The notes: generated from the letters alone by a model not told the origin. Positions 1-8,200 are shown, numbered from the stretch's first letter. The stretch is DNA of 18,614 nt from Promethearchaeia archaeon (GCA_029856295.1 JAHQWS010000288.1:1-18614), one strand, 5' to 3'. Numbers and translations: made by a program.

Positions 1-443
1 GCGCCACACGTTATTAATTCAATCATACCTTCATCTTGGAGCCATTTAAAAGTTCCTAAAATATCCCAATAATAATTATGATAGAAAATATCCAATACAT
101 TTTCAAAATTCTTTAAATAGAATTCTGCAATTTGTTTTCTTTGGGTATGATCTGCAAATCGTTTGATGTCATTTTTAGCCCGTGAAATTAAATTCTCCAT
201 ATATTCTGTAAACCGCTGTTTCATATAGTCATCTGCTAATTGCTCAGCTAGTATTGGCGTTATATTAATAGTTATCGCTGTTTTGATTCCATTTTCCTTA
301 AGGGAACTCAAAACATTAAGCATCGGAATATAAGTTTCATTCATAGCTTCAAAAACCATCTCCTCACCCGTAGGCCACGTTCCAGACTTTTTACACCATG
401 GCATATGTCCATGTAAAACTAAACCAAAATATCCCAAGCTCAT
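1..443 (-). CDS. GH57 1,4-alpha-glucan branching enzyme, N-terminal part (3' end outside window)
   Basis: I read this partial gene directly from the minus strand: 147 codons starting at the ATG at 443-441 and running off the left edge. The N-terminus has the glycoside hydrolase family 57 first conserved region, a His-x-His-x-Pro element (His11, His13, Pro15). Next come a WPTGEE-like stretch, an NITPILAEQLADDY-like stretch and, at the window edge, ELITCGA, which normally continues as a Thr-His element in these enzymes. This pattern matches the archaeal GH57 branching enzymes of the TK1436 type, which form alpha-1,6 branches in glycogen-like storage glucan in the cytoplasm. The catalytic Glu and Asp lie in the missing part, so activity cannot be judged. 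It is transcribed divergently from the glycyl radical enzyme gene. An A/T-rich element about 30 bases upstream of the ATG could be its TATA box. A GH57 amylase of another subgroup is the main alternative. Confidence 0.85.
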   Translation of the reverse strand, partial: MSLGYFGLVLHGHMPWCKKSGTWPTGEEMVFEAMNETYIPMLNVLSSLKENGIKTAITINITPILAEQLADDYMKQRFTEYMENLISRAKNDIKRFADHTQRKQIAEFYLKNFENVLDIFYHNYYWDILGTFKWLQDEGMIELITCG

Positions 444-655
444 CTTAATTACCAATAATTTTTTCTTTATGTTAATTTTTATTATTTTTGCGCAGAATGG
501 TCAAAAATTTTCTTGAAAATAATATATATCATATCTCATTACATAATTTAATACGATTATTCTTCAAAATCAAGGGGAAAGCATGTCAAACGTGAAGAAT
601 GTATATTAGGCAAGGAAATCTAAGATGATACAATTGCAAGGTACGAATTTACAAA

Positions 656-672
656 TATTTAAATTTAATATT
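656..672 (+). promoter_or_regulatory. Probable TATA element of the glycyl radical enzyme gene
   Basis: The stretch TATTTAAATTTAATATT is centred about 25 bases before the GTG at 687. That is the spacing expected for a leaderless archaeal transcript starting at or next to the start codon. No Shine-Dalgarno sequence precedes the gene, which fits leaderless translation. The whole region is A/T-rich, so the element is suggestive only. The intergenic space 444-686 holds no other recognisable gene. Confidence 0.4.
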
Positions 673-686
673 ATTTAATTTAATAA

Positions 687-3257
687 GTGGTTAGTATAAA
701 TTCAACAAACGGACGAATTCAAAGGATAAGGGAAAGATACCAGACAGAAATTCCTAAAATTTCAATTCAGAGGGCAAAATATTATACAGAAAAATGGATT
801 GAGACTGAAAATGATGGTCTTCCTCTGAATGTTCGAGTTGCTCTTTCTATGAAACATGTATATGAAAATATGGCCCTTTATATTGATTCGGATAGTAAAA
901 TCATAGGACAATGGACAGAATTCTTTTTGGGCGTCCCTATTGATATTGAAAAGGGAATTTTCAATAAGGTTTTCCAAACTGAACTAAAATGGAGTACAAT
1001 GTTTCTTTTTCGAATTAAAACCATGTTAAAATCTTTTTCATTTCTAATTAAGCAACATCAATTACGAAATTTTTTTCAAAATAATAAGATTCTAAAATCT
1101 TCAGGGACCCAACCCTTGAACTTAGGGGTAAAAACAATGGATAAACGAAAGGTTAATCCTTTCACTATCAATAAAAAAGATAGAACTCTATTATTAAAAA
1201 AATTATTTCCAAAATGGAAAGGTAAGACCATCGTGGATATCCTCGAAGATACAATACCTAAATCTGGTTTTATCGCAGGAGAAATGTTGGATTTTACACG
1301 AGCATTTCCCTCAAATACCTCACGACAGACGATATTGACCTCGATATGCTCCACAATTGCTTGTATTCAAGGTCATTTAATTTTAGATTATGAAAAGATA
1401 TTAAAAAAAGGATTGTTGGGAATAAAAGATGAAATTGAGTCTAAATTTGGCAATATGGAATTTTTTTCCAAGGAAGTAAAATCCTTTTTTGACTCTATAC
1501 GAATTGCTGTTGATGGGATTATTATTTTCTCAAAAAGATTAGCTGAAGCTGCTGAAGCAAAATATAATTATGAAACAGATCCCACAAATAAAGAAAAGTT
1601 AAAATTATTAATGGAAATCTGTAGAAAAGTTCCTCTCAATCCTGCAGAGAGTTTTTATCAAGCAGTACAATCAGTATGGACTGTAAAAACTGCCGTTGAA
1701 ATTGCTCATCCCATTAATCTCCATTGCCTTGGCAGAATGGACCAATTGTTTTATCCCTATTATAAGAAGGATATTCAAACAGGCACAATTACCCAAAATG
1801 AAGCAAGAGAACTATTGGAAGAGTTATTACTCAAATTGATGTCTCAAAATATCCGTCCTGAGACGAATTTGTTAAGTAATTTTTATCATCGGTATCTGGG
1901 ATCCACACCAGTCACTATTGGTGGATTAAAACCTGATGGAAGCGATGGTACAAATGATTTAACTTATTTATTTATCGAAGCCGCTGGAAATTCAAGAGCA
2001 GTTACAAATGTCTCTGTAAGAATTCATGAAAATACACCTAATGATTTATTATTAAAATTAACAGAGATCCTTTATACTGGAAGTTCAAATATCTCAATCT
2101 TCAATGACGATATAAATATAGAAGCAATGAGAAGAAGGGGTTTTTCAGAAGAAGATTCTCATAATTATGCTATTATGGGCTGTGTCGAAATGACATGTCC
2201 CGGAAAAACCGGTGCTATGAGCGCCAATGCTTTGCTCCTTTGCCGATTACTTGATATTACATTGCGAAATGGCGATTCTAATACTTTAATGGGACCAATA
2301 AAAAATCTTGGGTTAAAAACAGGGGATCCTGATAAATTTACTTCATTTGAAGAATTTTTAGATGCGTTTCAAATTCAAGCAGAAAAGCAAATACAACTAA
2401 TTGTAAATGTCTCAAATATTCGCGATCAAATATATGCGGAACATTTACCCGCACCCTATATTTCAGCGTTTATGGAAGGATGTTTGGAAAATAAAAGAGA
2501 TGTAACAAAAGGGGGTGCGAAATATGATCTCTCTGGAATTTCATTTATTAATAGTATTGCTAATCTATCTGATTCTCTGTATGTTATTAAAAAGCTTATT
2601 TTTGATGAAAAAAAAACGTCATTTAAGGAATTGTTAGAAGCGATTAATAGTAATTTTATGGATAATAAGGATCTATATCGTAAAATAATGAAGCTGGAAG
2701 GTAAATGGGGGAATGGTTTTAAAGAAGTTGACGATTTGGCGCATTATGTTTCATCCTGCTTATTCAAAGAAACTTATAAATATAAAAACTATCGGAATGG
2801 CCCTTTTGTTCCTTACATCATAAGTATGACCACTCATACTATTGATGGGCGTATATCTATTGCTACACCTGATGGAAGAAAAGCTGCAACTCCATACGCT
2901 GCGAGTTGTAATCCATATAATGTGGAAAAGAATGGTATTACCAATGTATTAACCTCTGTAGCATCACTAGAATATGGTGATGTTTTAGGTTGTGCGGTTA
3001 ATATGAAATTTCATCCTACTGCGATAGGAAATACTCAAGAAAATCGTGAAAAATGGGTTTCTTTACTCAGAGCTTATTTTAAGCTGGGGGGCGCTCAATT
3101 ACAACCAACAGTTGTTTCGACAGAATTGCTCCGAGATGCTCAAATAAATCCTGATAATTATAAAGATTTAATTGTAAAGGTTGGCGGTTATAGCGCCTAT
3201 TTTACAGAATTAGGTCTTGAAATTCAAAACGAGGTTATCTCAAGAACTGAACATTAA
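687..3257 (+). CDS. Glycyl radical enzyme (glycerol dehydratase/formate acetyltransferase-like superfamily), subclass unresolved
   Basis: This 856-residue protein has both signatures of an active glycyl radical enzyme. The thiyl-radical site is Gly-Cys-Val-Glu, with Cys499 and Glu501 in the NYAIMGCVEMTCPGKTGA region. The C-terminal radical loop is VKVGGYSAYF with Gly834, 22 residues from the end. Family landmarks between them include VTIGGLKPDGSD, NVSVRIH, IFNDD and ATPDGRKA. The single Cys followed by Val-Glu points to the dehydratase/decarboxylase/C-C or C-N lyase branches and not to true pyruvate formate-lyase, which has two adjacent Cys. The loop carries Lys where Arg is usual (RVxGY). 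The N-terminus is longer than in glycerol dehydratase (about 790 residues), with extra sequence around residues 95-150, and the overall length is nearer to benzylsuccinate synthase-like or hydroxyphenylacetate decarboxylase-like enzymes. These enzymes are oxygen-sensitive and need a radical-SAM activase, which is not encoded here. The GTG start at 687 fits the upstream TATA spacing. The substrate is unknown. Confidence 0.92.
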   Translation: MVSINSTNGRIQRIRERYQTEIPKISIQRAKYYTEKWIETENDGLPLNVRVALSMKHVYENMALYIDSDSKIIGQWTEFFLGVPIDIEKGIFNKVFQTELKWSTMFLFRIKTMLKSFSFLIKQHQLRNFFQNNKILKSSGTQPLNLGVKTMDKRKVNPFTINKKDRTLLLKKLFPKWKGKTIVDILEDTIPKSGFIAGEMLDFTRAFPSNTSRQTILTSICSTIACIQGHLILDYEKILKKGLLGIKDEIESKFGNMEFFSKEVKSFFDSIRIAVDGIIIFSKRLAEAAEAKYNYETDPTNKEKLKLLMEICRKVPLNPAESFYQAVQSVWTVKTAVEIAHPINLHCLGRMDQLFYPYYKKDIQTGTITQNEARELLEELLLKLMSQNIRPETNLLSNFYHRYLGSTPVTIGGLKPDGSDGTNDLTYLFIEAAGNSRAVTNVSVRIHENTPNDLLLKLTEILYTGSSNISIFNDDINIEAMRRRGFSEEDSHNYAIMGCVEMTCPGKTGAMSANALLLCRLLDITLRNGDSNTLMGPIKNLGLKTGDPDKFTSFEEFLDAFQIQAEKQIQLIVNVSNIRDQIYAEHLPAPYISAFMEGCLENKRDVTKGGAKYDLSGISFINSIANLSDSLYVIKKLIFDEKKTSFKELLEAINSNFMDNKDLYRKIMKLEGKWGNGFKEVDDLAHYVSSCLFKETYKYKNYRNGPFVPYIISMTTHTIDGRISIATPDGRKAATPYAASCNPYNVEKNGITNVLTSVASLEYGDVLGCAVNMKFHPTAIGNTQENREKWVSLLRAYFKLGGAQLQPTVVSTELLRDAQINPDNYKDLIVKVGGYSAYFTELGLEIQNEVISRTEH

Positions 3258-3285
3258 ATAGAATAATATTGAAATTAAAATATAC

Positions 3286-4824
3286 GTGAAGTTTATGTCA
3301 AAAATAAAAACAGCATATAAAGAAATTGAAGACGTTGTTGGGTCTAAATTTGTTACTGATAAAGATTTTATGAAAGCTGCGTACTCACGAAATGTGGATC
3401 CTGCATTTCCAGACAGATGGGCAGAGATCATCGTTATGCCTGAAACATCACAACAAGTATCAGAAATCGTAAGAATTGCTAATAAATATAAAATACACAT
3501 GATCCCGCGTGGAGGAGGGGCTGACTTGGTGGGGGGTTCTGTATCGGAAGGAGGTATCCTTATTGACCTTACAAGAATGAACAAGATCATAGAGATTAAT
3601 GAGTCTGACTTTTATTGCGAAGTAGAGTGTGGCGTTACTTGGGGAGCTTTACTTTCAGAATTACAAACAAAAGGTCTAACTACGGGAATTATTGGCCCTG
3701 GAAGTGGATATTCGGCAACCATAGGAGGCGGTCTTTCGAATAGCACAGCTGGTTTTGGATCGACTAAATACGGTCTCGTGCCAGATATCTGTTTAGGGGT
3801 CGAAGTCGTCCTTCCTAATCCACAAGGAACAATTATTAGAACTGGAGCTGCAGCAAACAGATATGCTACTCCATTTTGCCGATATGGTGTTGCACCAGAT
3901 TTTACAGGACTCTTTATGGGAGATGTCGGTACGATGGGAATTAAGACTAAAGCGTTTTTGAGATTATTTCCAAATGCTCCTATCAAAATATTTAGGAATT
4001 ATATGCTCCACAAGGATGATTATAATAAAATTTTTGAGTTAATGCATAAATTTCGAAAAGAAGTGAGCGATGGGCTACAGGATTTATATGTAGTACCCCT
4101 CGCAGTAGTACGCCTATTGTCCACGTTAGCAAAAAATCGTCCTCCGAAAAAAGCAAGACTAAGGGGGCCTGTTTTTTCAATATTTCTAGAAGCTTTTGAC
4201 GATAGAATTATGGAAGTTTATCTTGAAAAAGTTGAGGAGATTTTAAAGAATGATTCTAGGCCATTTGAGTGGCAAGAAATTGATTTGGATGAAAAATTAT
4301 CTAAAGATTGGGATTATAATTTAAAATTCTCCTATACTTATTTTAATAAATTCATTTCTTTAGTCCCTCCTAAAATTTCATGCGTAACCTGTCATAAAAT
4401 TCCAATTTCTGCTATACCGGAAAAAGAACAATCGAGCCTTCAATTTGACACGGAACATATGACCGAATTTCCAAGACAGAGCTTTTCATTATTCGCAAGA
4501 TCCATGCATCTTTTACCAAATGGAAACTGTGTAGCTGCGGGTGGCTTTAATGCTGAAAATGTAGAAGATCAGCGCCAGATAGCGATGGATATATGGCATA
4601 AAAAATTACGATACCAAGTTAAATATGGTGCGGTACATTATTGGCTAGGAGAATCAATTTCACAGTCCATTGTCGAGGCCGATGCGTATACACCAGAGTT
4701 TCGACAGTTTTTCAAAGATATGAAGAAAACCGTTGATCCGAATTTCCTGTTAAGTCCAAATAAATTCCATATGTATAGCTATGATGATGATATCACCAAA
4801 CATATAGTAAAAGATGATAAATAG
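3286..4824 (+). CDS. FAD-linked oxidase/dehydrogenase, PCMH fold (GlcD / vanillyl-alcohol oxidase-like)
   Basis: The protein has 512 residues from the GTG, or 509 from the ATG at 3295. A GTGA element lies five bases before 3295 and could serve as ribosome binding site, so I favour the ATG. The FAD-binding domain is clear: PRGGGADLVGGSV at about 74-86, IIGPGSGYSATIGGGLSN at about 134-151, and later DFTGLFMGDVGTMGIKTKA. A substrate-binding cap follows, and the C-terminus ends VDPNFLLSPNKF, as in glycolate/D-lactate dehydrogenases and 4-cresol dehydrogenase-like flavoproteins. There is no Fe-S domain of the kind fused in some GlcD relatives. A CVTCH segment (Cys366 to His370) is present in the cap region. 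The family oxidises hydroxyacids or phenolic/alcohol groups and passes electrons to a separate acceptor. It starts 28-37 bases after the glycyl radical enzyme gene, so the two are probably co-transcribed and act on the same compound. The substrate cannot be decided. Confidence 0.88.
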   Translation: MKFMSKIKTAYKEIEDVVGSKFVTDKDFMKAAYSRNVDPAFPDRWAEIIVMPETSQQVSEIVRIANKYKIHMIPRGGGADLVGGSVSEGGILIDLTRMNKIIEINESDFYCEVECGVTWGALLSELQTKGLTTGIIGPGSGYSATIGGGLSNSTAGFGSTKYGLVPDICLGVEVVLPNPQGTIIRTGAAANRYATPFCRYGVAPDFTGLFMGDVGTMGIKTKAFLRLFPNAPIKIFRNYMLHKDDYNKIFELMHKFRKEVSDGLQDLYVVPLAVVRLLSTLAKNRPPKKARLRGPVFSIFLEAFDDRIMEVYLEKVEEILKNDSRPFEWQEIDLDEKLSKDWDYNLKFSYTYFNKFISLVPPKISCVTCHKIPISAIPEKEQSSLQFDTEHMTEFPRQSFSLFARSMHLLPNGNCVAAGGFNAENVEDQRQIAMDIWHKKLRYQVKYGAVHYWLGESISQSIVEADAYTPEFRQFFKDMKKTVDPNFLLSPNKFHMYSYDDDITKHIVKDDK

Positions 4825-4893
4825 CTCTTCCAAACTCATAGAATTATTTTATACAACCTTTTACGTGCTTTATTTCTTATTCGGATTACTTGA

Positions 4894-4904
4894 AGATATA
4901 TATA
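4894..4904 (+). promoter_or_regulatory. Probable TATA element before the MFS gene
   Basis: The element AGATATATATA lies in the 96-base gap after the oxidase gene, centred about 22 bases before the ATG at 4921 and about 28 before the in-frame ATG at 4927. A leaderless start at 4927 fits the usual archaeal spacing better. The transporter may therefore be made from its own promoter in addition to any read-through from upstream. Confidence 0.4.
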
Positions 4905-4920
4905 CGTCAATGGCATAATT

Positions 4921-6219
4921 ATGATCATGACTGAATTAAATAATGAAAACTCAACTAATAGATCTGAGGGCTATTTTAAATACATGATATTCATTATGGT
5001 ACTTGTCCAAATTCTTGATACGTATACAGGTTTTTACAATGCGGTAATTCCTTCAAAAATAGTTGAAGAATTCTTATCGGATTATCCTCAGAATGTTGCT
5101 AATTCCATATTTGCATTCTGTGTGGCAATTGCTTCCTTAGGGTCTTATGTAGCTTTTCTTGTTTGGTATTCATCAGATAGAATCGGAAGAAAGTTTTTAT
5201 TAGTCATGACTGTATTTGGTTTGGCGCTTTCCTCAGTGGGAATTCTTTTTTCAAGAAATATTGTCGAATATACCATATATCGATTTTTACTTACTATTTT
5301 TGCCGCTTCGGATATTTGGTTGATTTATATCAACGAAGAATCACCTCCTGAAAAAAAAGCTTTTTGGACAAACATTGTCTTAATTGGTGGTATAATTGGT
5401 GCTGTATTGATGCCCGTATTTCGTGCGATTTATATATATGAGGGCGCTCCTAAGGGTGCTTGGCGAGGTATGACATATTTTTCAATAGCATTAGGAATTC
5501 CCTTGGGGATAATAGTTTTATTAACAATTAAAGAAACATCGACATTTCAAGAAGCCAAAGCAAATAGACCACCAGCGAAAGAAAAGGCTAATCAATTGAA
5601 AAAGAACCTTCAAATTATTTTTAAATCCGAACGTCGAATGGCATATATCTCATTAATGATATTGGCTTTTATTTGGTCAATGAATTATATATATATCACG
5701 TTAGGGGAACTCTTTATATCGCAGAGCCCAAATTTAAGAGAAGGAGACATAAATATAGTTGTGACAGTAATGAGTCTAGCGGTTATTGTAGGTTATATGA
5801 TAACTGCGGTATTGGCAGATAAAATTGGAAGAAAACCACTATTATATATTTATTGCTCAATGTTTTTCATAGGAGCTATAATTTTAATTAATGGGATTGA
5901 AATTCCTGAATCGGCATTAGTTTTAGCTTGTATAGGGACAAGCATGATGAATATTGCATTTTGGGGCCTCTGGGTTCTCACTAGCATATCTACCATAGAA
6001 TTAGTTCCAACAGATGCAAGAGGAACAGGAACCGGATTTAAAAATATAATTGGCGCAATAGGTGGAACTTCAGGGTTAATATTAACGGGTATCATTACTT
6101 ATTTTTACTCTTTGGCGGTAGCGTTTCTGATATTTTCCTTGCTCCTATTAATAAATATACCATTAATTTACAAGTACTTAATAGAAACTAAGGGCATTGA
6201 TTTAAAAGTAATCAAATAA
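4921..6219 (+). CDS. MFS transporter, 12 membrane segments, organic-solute type
   Basis: This hydrophobic 432-residue protein has the length and layout of a major facilitator. The signature loop between helices 2 and 3 reads SDRIGRKFLL, and the equivalent loop between helices 8 and 9 reads ADKIGRKPLLY. A charged cytoplasmic linker (about residues 205-238) separates the two six-helix halves. The R-G-T-G-x-G region near residue 363 resembles that of sugar and organic-acid porters. It follows the glycyl radical enzyme and flavin oxidase genes in the same direction, so import of their substrate or export of the product is the natural inference. The specificity is not visible. The in-frame ATG at 4927 is an equally good start, given the position of the TATA-like element. 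Confidence 0.9.
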   Translation: MIMTELNNENSTNRSEGYFKYMIFIMVLVQILDTYTGFYNAVIPSKIVEEFLSDYPQNVANSIFAFCVAIASLGSYVAFLVWYSSDRIGRKFLLVMTVFGLALSSVGILFSRNIVEYTIYRFLLTIFAASDIWLIYINEESPPEKKAFWTNIVLIGGIIGAVLMPVFRAIYIYEGAPKGAWRGMTYFSIALGIPLGIIVLLTIKETSTFQEAKANRPPAKEKANQLKKNLQIIFKSERRMAYISLMILAFIWSMNYIYITLGELFISQSPNLREGDINIVVTVMSLAVIVGYMITAVLADKIGRKPLLYIYCSMFFIGAIILINGIEIPESALVLACIGTSMMNIAFWGLWVLTSISTIELVPTDARGTGTGFKNIIGAIGGTSGLILTGIITYFYSLAVAFLIFSLLLLINIPLIYKYLIETKGIDLKVIK

Positions 6220-6231
6220 GATTAATTTTAC

Positions 6232-6239
6232 TTTTTTTT
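6232..6239 (+). terminator. T-tract terminator after the MFS gene
   Basis: A run of eight T lies 13 bases after the stop codon on the coding strand. Archaeal transcription commonly ends at such U-rich tracts without a hairpin, and none is visible here. It would separate the glycyl radical enzyme block from the next gene. Confidence 0.4.
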
Positions 6240-6321
6240 CTTCAATTATAAAGTAAGATAGATTGTATTTTTGAACATATTTTTAAATATATAAAGACGA
6301 TACATTTATATCAAGGTTAAG

Positions 6322-6332
6322 GGATATAAATA
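6322..6332 (+). promoter_or_regulatory. Probable TATA element of the zinc-ribbon protein gene
   Basis: GGATATAAATA is centred about 37 bases before the ATG at 6364, which would give a transcript with a leader of only about ten bases. A second TATA-like stretch (TTTAAATATATAAAG) lies further upstream at about 6281-6295. Confidence 0.35.
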
Positions 6333-6363
6333 ACATAGAATTAATTTAAGTTTTAATAAGATA

Positions 6364-7212
6364 ATGGTAGAAATTGAAATACATTGCCCCATTTGTTCAA
6401 AAAAAGGAATAATTGAGGTAGAGGAGAATCTTATCCGTAAGAGCGAAAGAGGCGTTTCAGCAATTAACGTCGCCGAAAATTTAATTTGTTCACATTCATT
6501 TGTAGCCTATATCGATAAAAATTTGAAAGTTAGAGATAGTTTTATAACCGATTTCAAAATTGAAACTCCTGAGTTTGAGTTAGAACAAAAATTAATAGAA
6601 GCCGACATTCCCAGTCTTGATGTTATTGATGTTTATTTGATTACCATCAATATCAATGCTCTCTGGTTAACATTTCTCCTCCGTGGTGTTTTATATAAAA
6701 AAAAACTCTTGATTCTAAATAACATGGAAACGATACATAACCATCTTAGTAAATTTTTTAAATTTATTTTTCAAAACTCATTTGAACTCAATATATCTTT
6801 AGAAACAAGAGATAACTACAATAAGGATAAGAAAAAGTATAAAGATTATATAGTAATTGACGGCAATGAAGTTCTTAACGATAAAAACAATATCATGAAA
6901 CCAAAAAATATAAACATAGAAAGGAAAATTGTACAAATGTTTTTAGGCGAACCAGATACTAAATCTAGTTTAATTTTAATAAGAAACGAAATTCAAAAGG
7001 TATTTACTTTATCCCAAGAAATTATTACACTTAATAAAAGTTTAAAAGAAAATGAAGAACTGACTTCAAAAAAGATTATGGATTATTTTAAAGAAGTTAA
7101 AAATATAAAAATGCAACCGCAATATTTAGATTTTTTATTTGAGATTATTAATAATTATTATAATGTTAATCTCGCTATGAGTTCTAAAACTTCTAATTTT
7201 CTCGGATTTTAA
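6364..7212 (+). CDS. Unrecognised protein with N-terminal CxxC...CxH zinc-ribbon-like domain
   Basis: In this 282-residue protein the first 60 or so residues contain Cys8-x2-Cys11 and Cys42-x-His44, followed by SFVAYIDKNLKVRDSF. I associate this arrangement, a paired Cys knuckle, a CxH, and then a 'F-x-D-K-x-x-K-V-R' strand, with a domain common in Asgard archaeal proteins of unknown function; this is recollection, not a search. The rest, about 75-282, is a mixed alpha/beta then mostly helical, Lys/Asn-rich region without a motif I recognise, so the second domain is not assigned. No membrane segment or signal peptide is seen. The gene stands alone with its own TATA-like element and is convergent with the seven-helix protein gene. 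A regulatory or adaptor role is possible, but nothing in the sequence shows it. Confidence 0.75.
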   Translation: MVEIEIHCPICSKKGIIEVEENLIRKSERGVSAINVAENLICSHSFVAYIDKNLKVRDSFITDFKIETPEFELEQKLIEADIPSLDVIDVYLITININALWLTFLLRGVLYKKKLLILNNMETIHNHLSKFFKFIFQNSFELNISLETRDNYNKDKKKYKDYIVIDGNEVLNDKNNIMKPKNINIERKIVQMFLGEPDTKSSLILIRNEIQKVFTLSQEIITLNKSLKENEELTSKKIMDYFKEVKNIKMQPQYLDFLFEIINNYYNVNLAMSSKTSNFLGF

Positions 7213-7250
7213 TTCCTTTTTAAGATGATATTATCAAAAAATGAGAATTT

Positions 7251-7261
7251 AAAAAAAAAAA
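7251..7261 (-). terminator. T-tract terminator of the seven-helix protein gene
   Basis: The plus strand has eleven A in a row, which is an eleven-T tract on the minus strand 23 bases past the stop codon at 7284. This fits a U-tract archaeal terminator. The convergent gene ending at 7212 has only a five-T run (about 7217-7221). Confidence 0.4.
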
Positions 7262-7283
7262 GATATATATGAACTTTTGATAA

Positions 7284-8027
7284 TTAAGACGATTCTTCCT
7301 TTAAAAAGAGCTTTTTCATCCATTCAGGCAATAAAAAGGCACCGTAAACTTCTATAGCAGATAAAACAAGAATTATTCTCACTAGGATTATAATTACGAT
7401 GTTTAAGGGTAAGGTATCTAAAATCGACGCTATTACAAATGATGTGCTTGATAAGAAAAATAACAGTCCTTTTAAACGTATTTCTGGATCTTGGCTTTTA
7501 CGGCTTTCACGGAAAAATAAAAAACCTGTTATAAATACATTAATCAATATGATAAGAAGATAAGCAGTGATAAAAGGCCCGGTATGCGGATCGATTGGAC
7601 TGTCTAATTGACCTATTAATGTAATATTCGTAAACAGTAAGTAAAAGAAAATTATATTATATACAACTCCAAAGATGGCGTATATTGATAAAATCAGTTT
7701 TTGTTTATCCTTGTACATAAGATCAGTAATTACGACCATCCAAGCTAAAGTGGCCCACGGAACCAAAGTGAACGCACATAAAAAAAACATCTCGGGAGAT
7801 AGTCCGCTTCCTGTTGTGAGTATTAGGATAAGTGCTAAACTATGTGTAAACCATACTTCTGACAGTAATATCATAGAAATGCCCATAAATAGAAGAGGTC
7901 TGCTTTTATATTTAGAGTATTTTGAGATCAACATTAAACCTACAGTTATATTTAGAATGACCTGAACGATAGACATTGAGCCGTTCAACATTTCTAGAGG
8001 TGTTAATTCTACCATTAATCTAATCAC
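7284..8027 (-). CDS. Seven-helix integral membrane protein, function unknown
   Basis: The protein has 247 residues from the GTG at 8027 or 243 from the ATG at 8015; the start is undecided. I count about seven strongly hydrophobic segments, spaced evenly and joined by short charged loops (KYSKYKSR, MYKDKQK, RESRKSQDPEIRLK), with an amphipathic C-terminal tail ending KLFLKEESS. This resembles the stand-alone seven-helix sensory-type membrane domains that are frequent in Asgard genomes and that elsewhere precede histidine kinases, but no kinase or other output domain is attached. No retinal-binding Lys context typical of rhodopsins is evident in the last helix, so it is not called a rhodopsin. 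It is divergent from the peptidase T gene and convergent with the zinc-ribbon protein gene. On its strand a TATA-like TTTATATAGG at 8073-8082 would put the transcript start near 8050. Confidence 0.75.
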   Translation of the reverse strand: MIRLMVELTPLEMLNGSMSIVQVILNITVGLMLISKYSKYKSRPLLFMGISMILLSEVWFTHSLALILILTTGSGLSPEMFFLCAFTLVPWATLAWMVVITDLMYKDKQKLILSIYAIFGVVYNIIFFYLLFTNITLIGQLDSPIDPHTGPFITAYLLIILINVFITGFLFFRESRKSQDPEIRLKGLLFFLSSTSFVIASILDTLPLNIVIIILVRIILVLSAIEVYGAFLLPEWMKKLFLKEESS

Positions 8028-8200
8028 TAATTTTTTAAAGAGAATTTGTATACATGTAACATTTAACTCGACCTATATAAATTATAGCTAATTTGTTCTG
8101 AATTATATGAAAATACCCAAATAATTTTATACTTTTTTCATAAGTTATTCTTAATTATAATTATTTTTAATTTAAAACGCCTAATAATAAAGAGTTAAAA

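Noticed and set aside
583..660. Very short ORFs (8 and 17 codons) in the region before the glycyl radical enzyme gene.
   Set aside because: No coding character and no conserved motif; they end within the promoter region.
3240..3986. Minus-strand ORFs opposite the flavin oxidase gene (116 and 124 codons).
   Set aside because: They lie wholly or mostly antisense to a gene with clear family motifs, show odd composition (Pro/Ser-rich) and no recognisable domain.
7284..8027. Seven-helix protein as a microbial rhodopsin or heliorhodopsin.
   Set aside because: The last helix lacks a Lys in the retinal-binding context.
8047..8058. Overlapping palindromes TGTATACA and TACATGTA near the expected transcript start of the seven-helix protein gene, possible operator.
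   Set aside because: Eight-base A/T-rich palindromes are common here and there is no second copy nearby.
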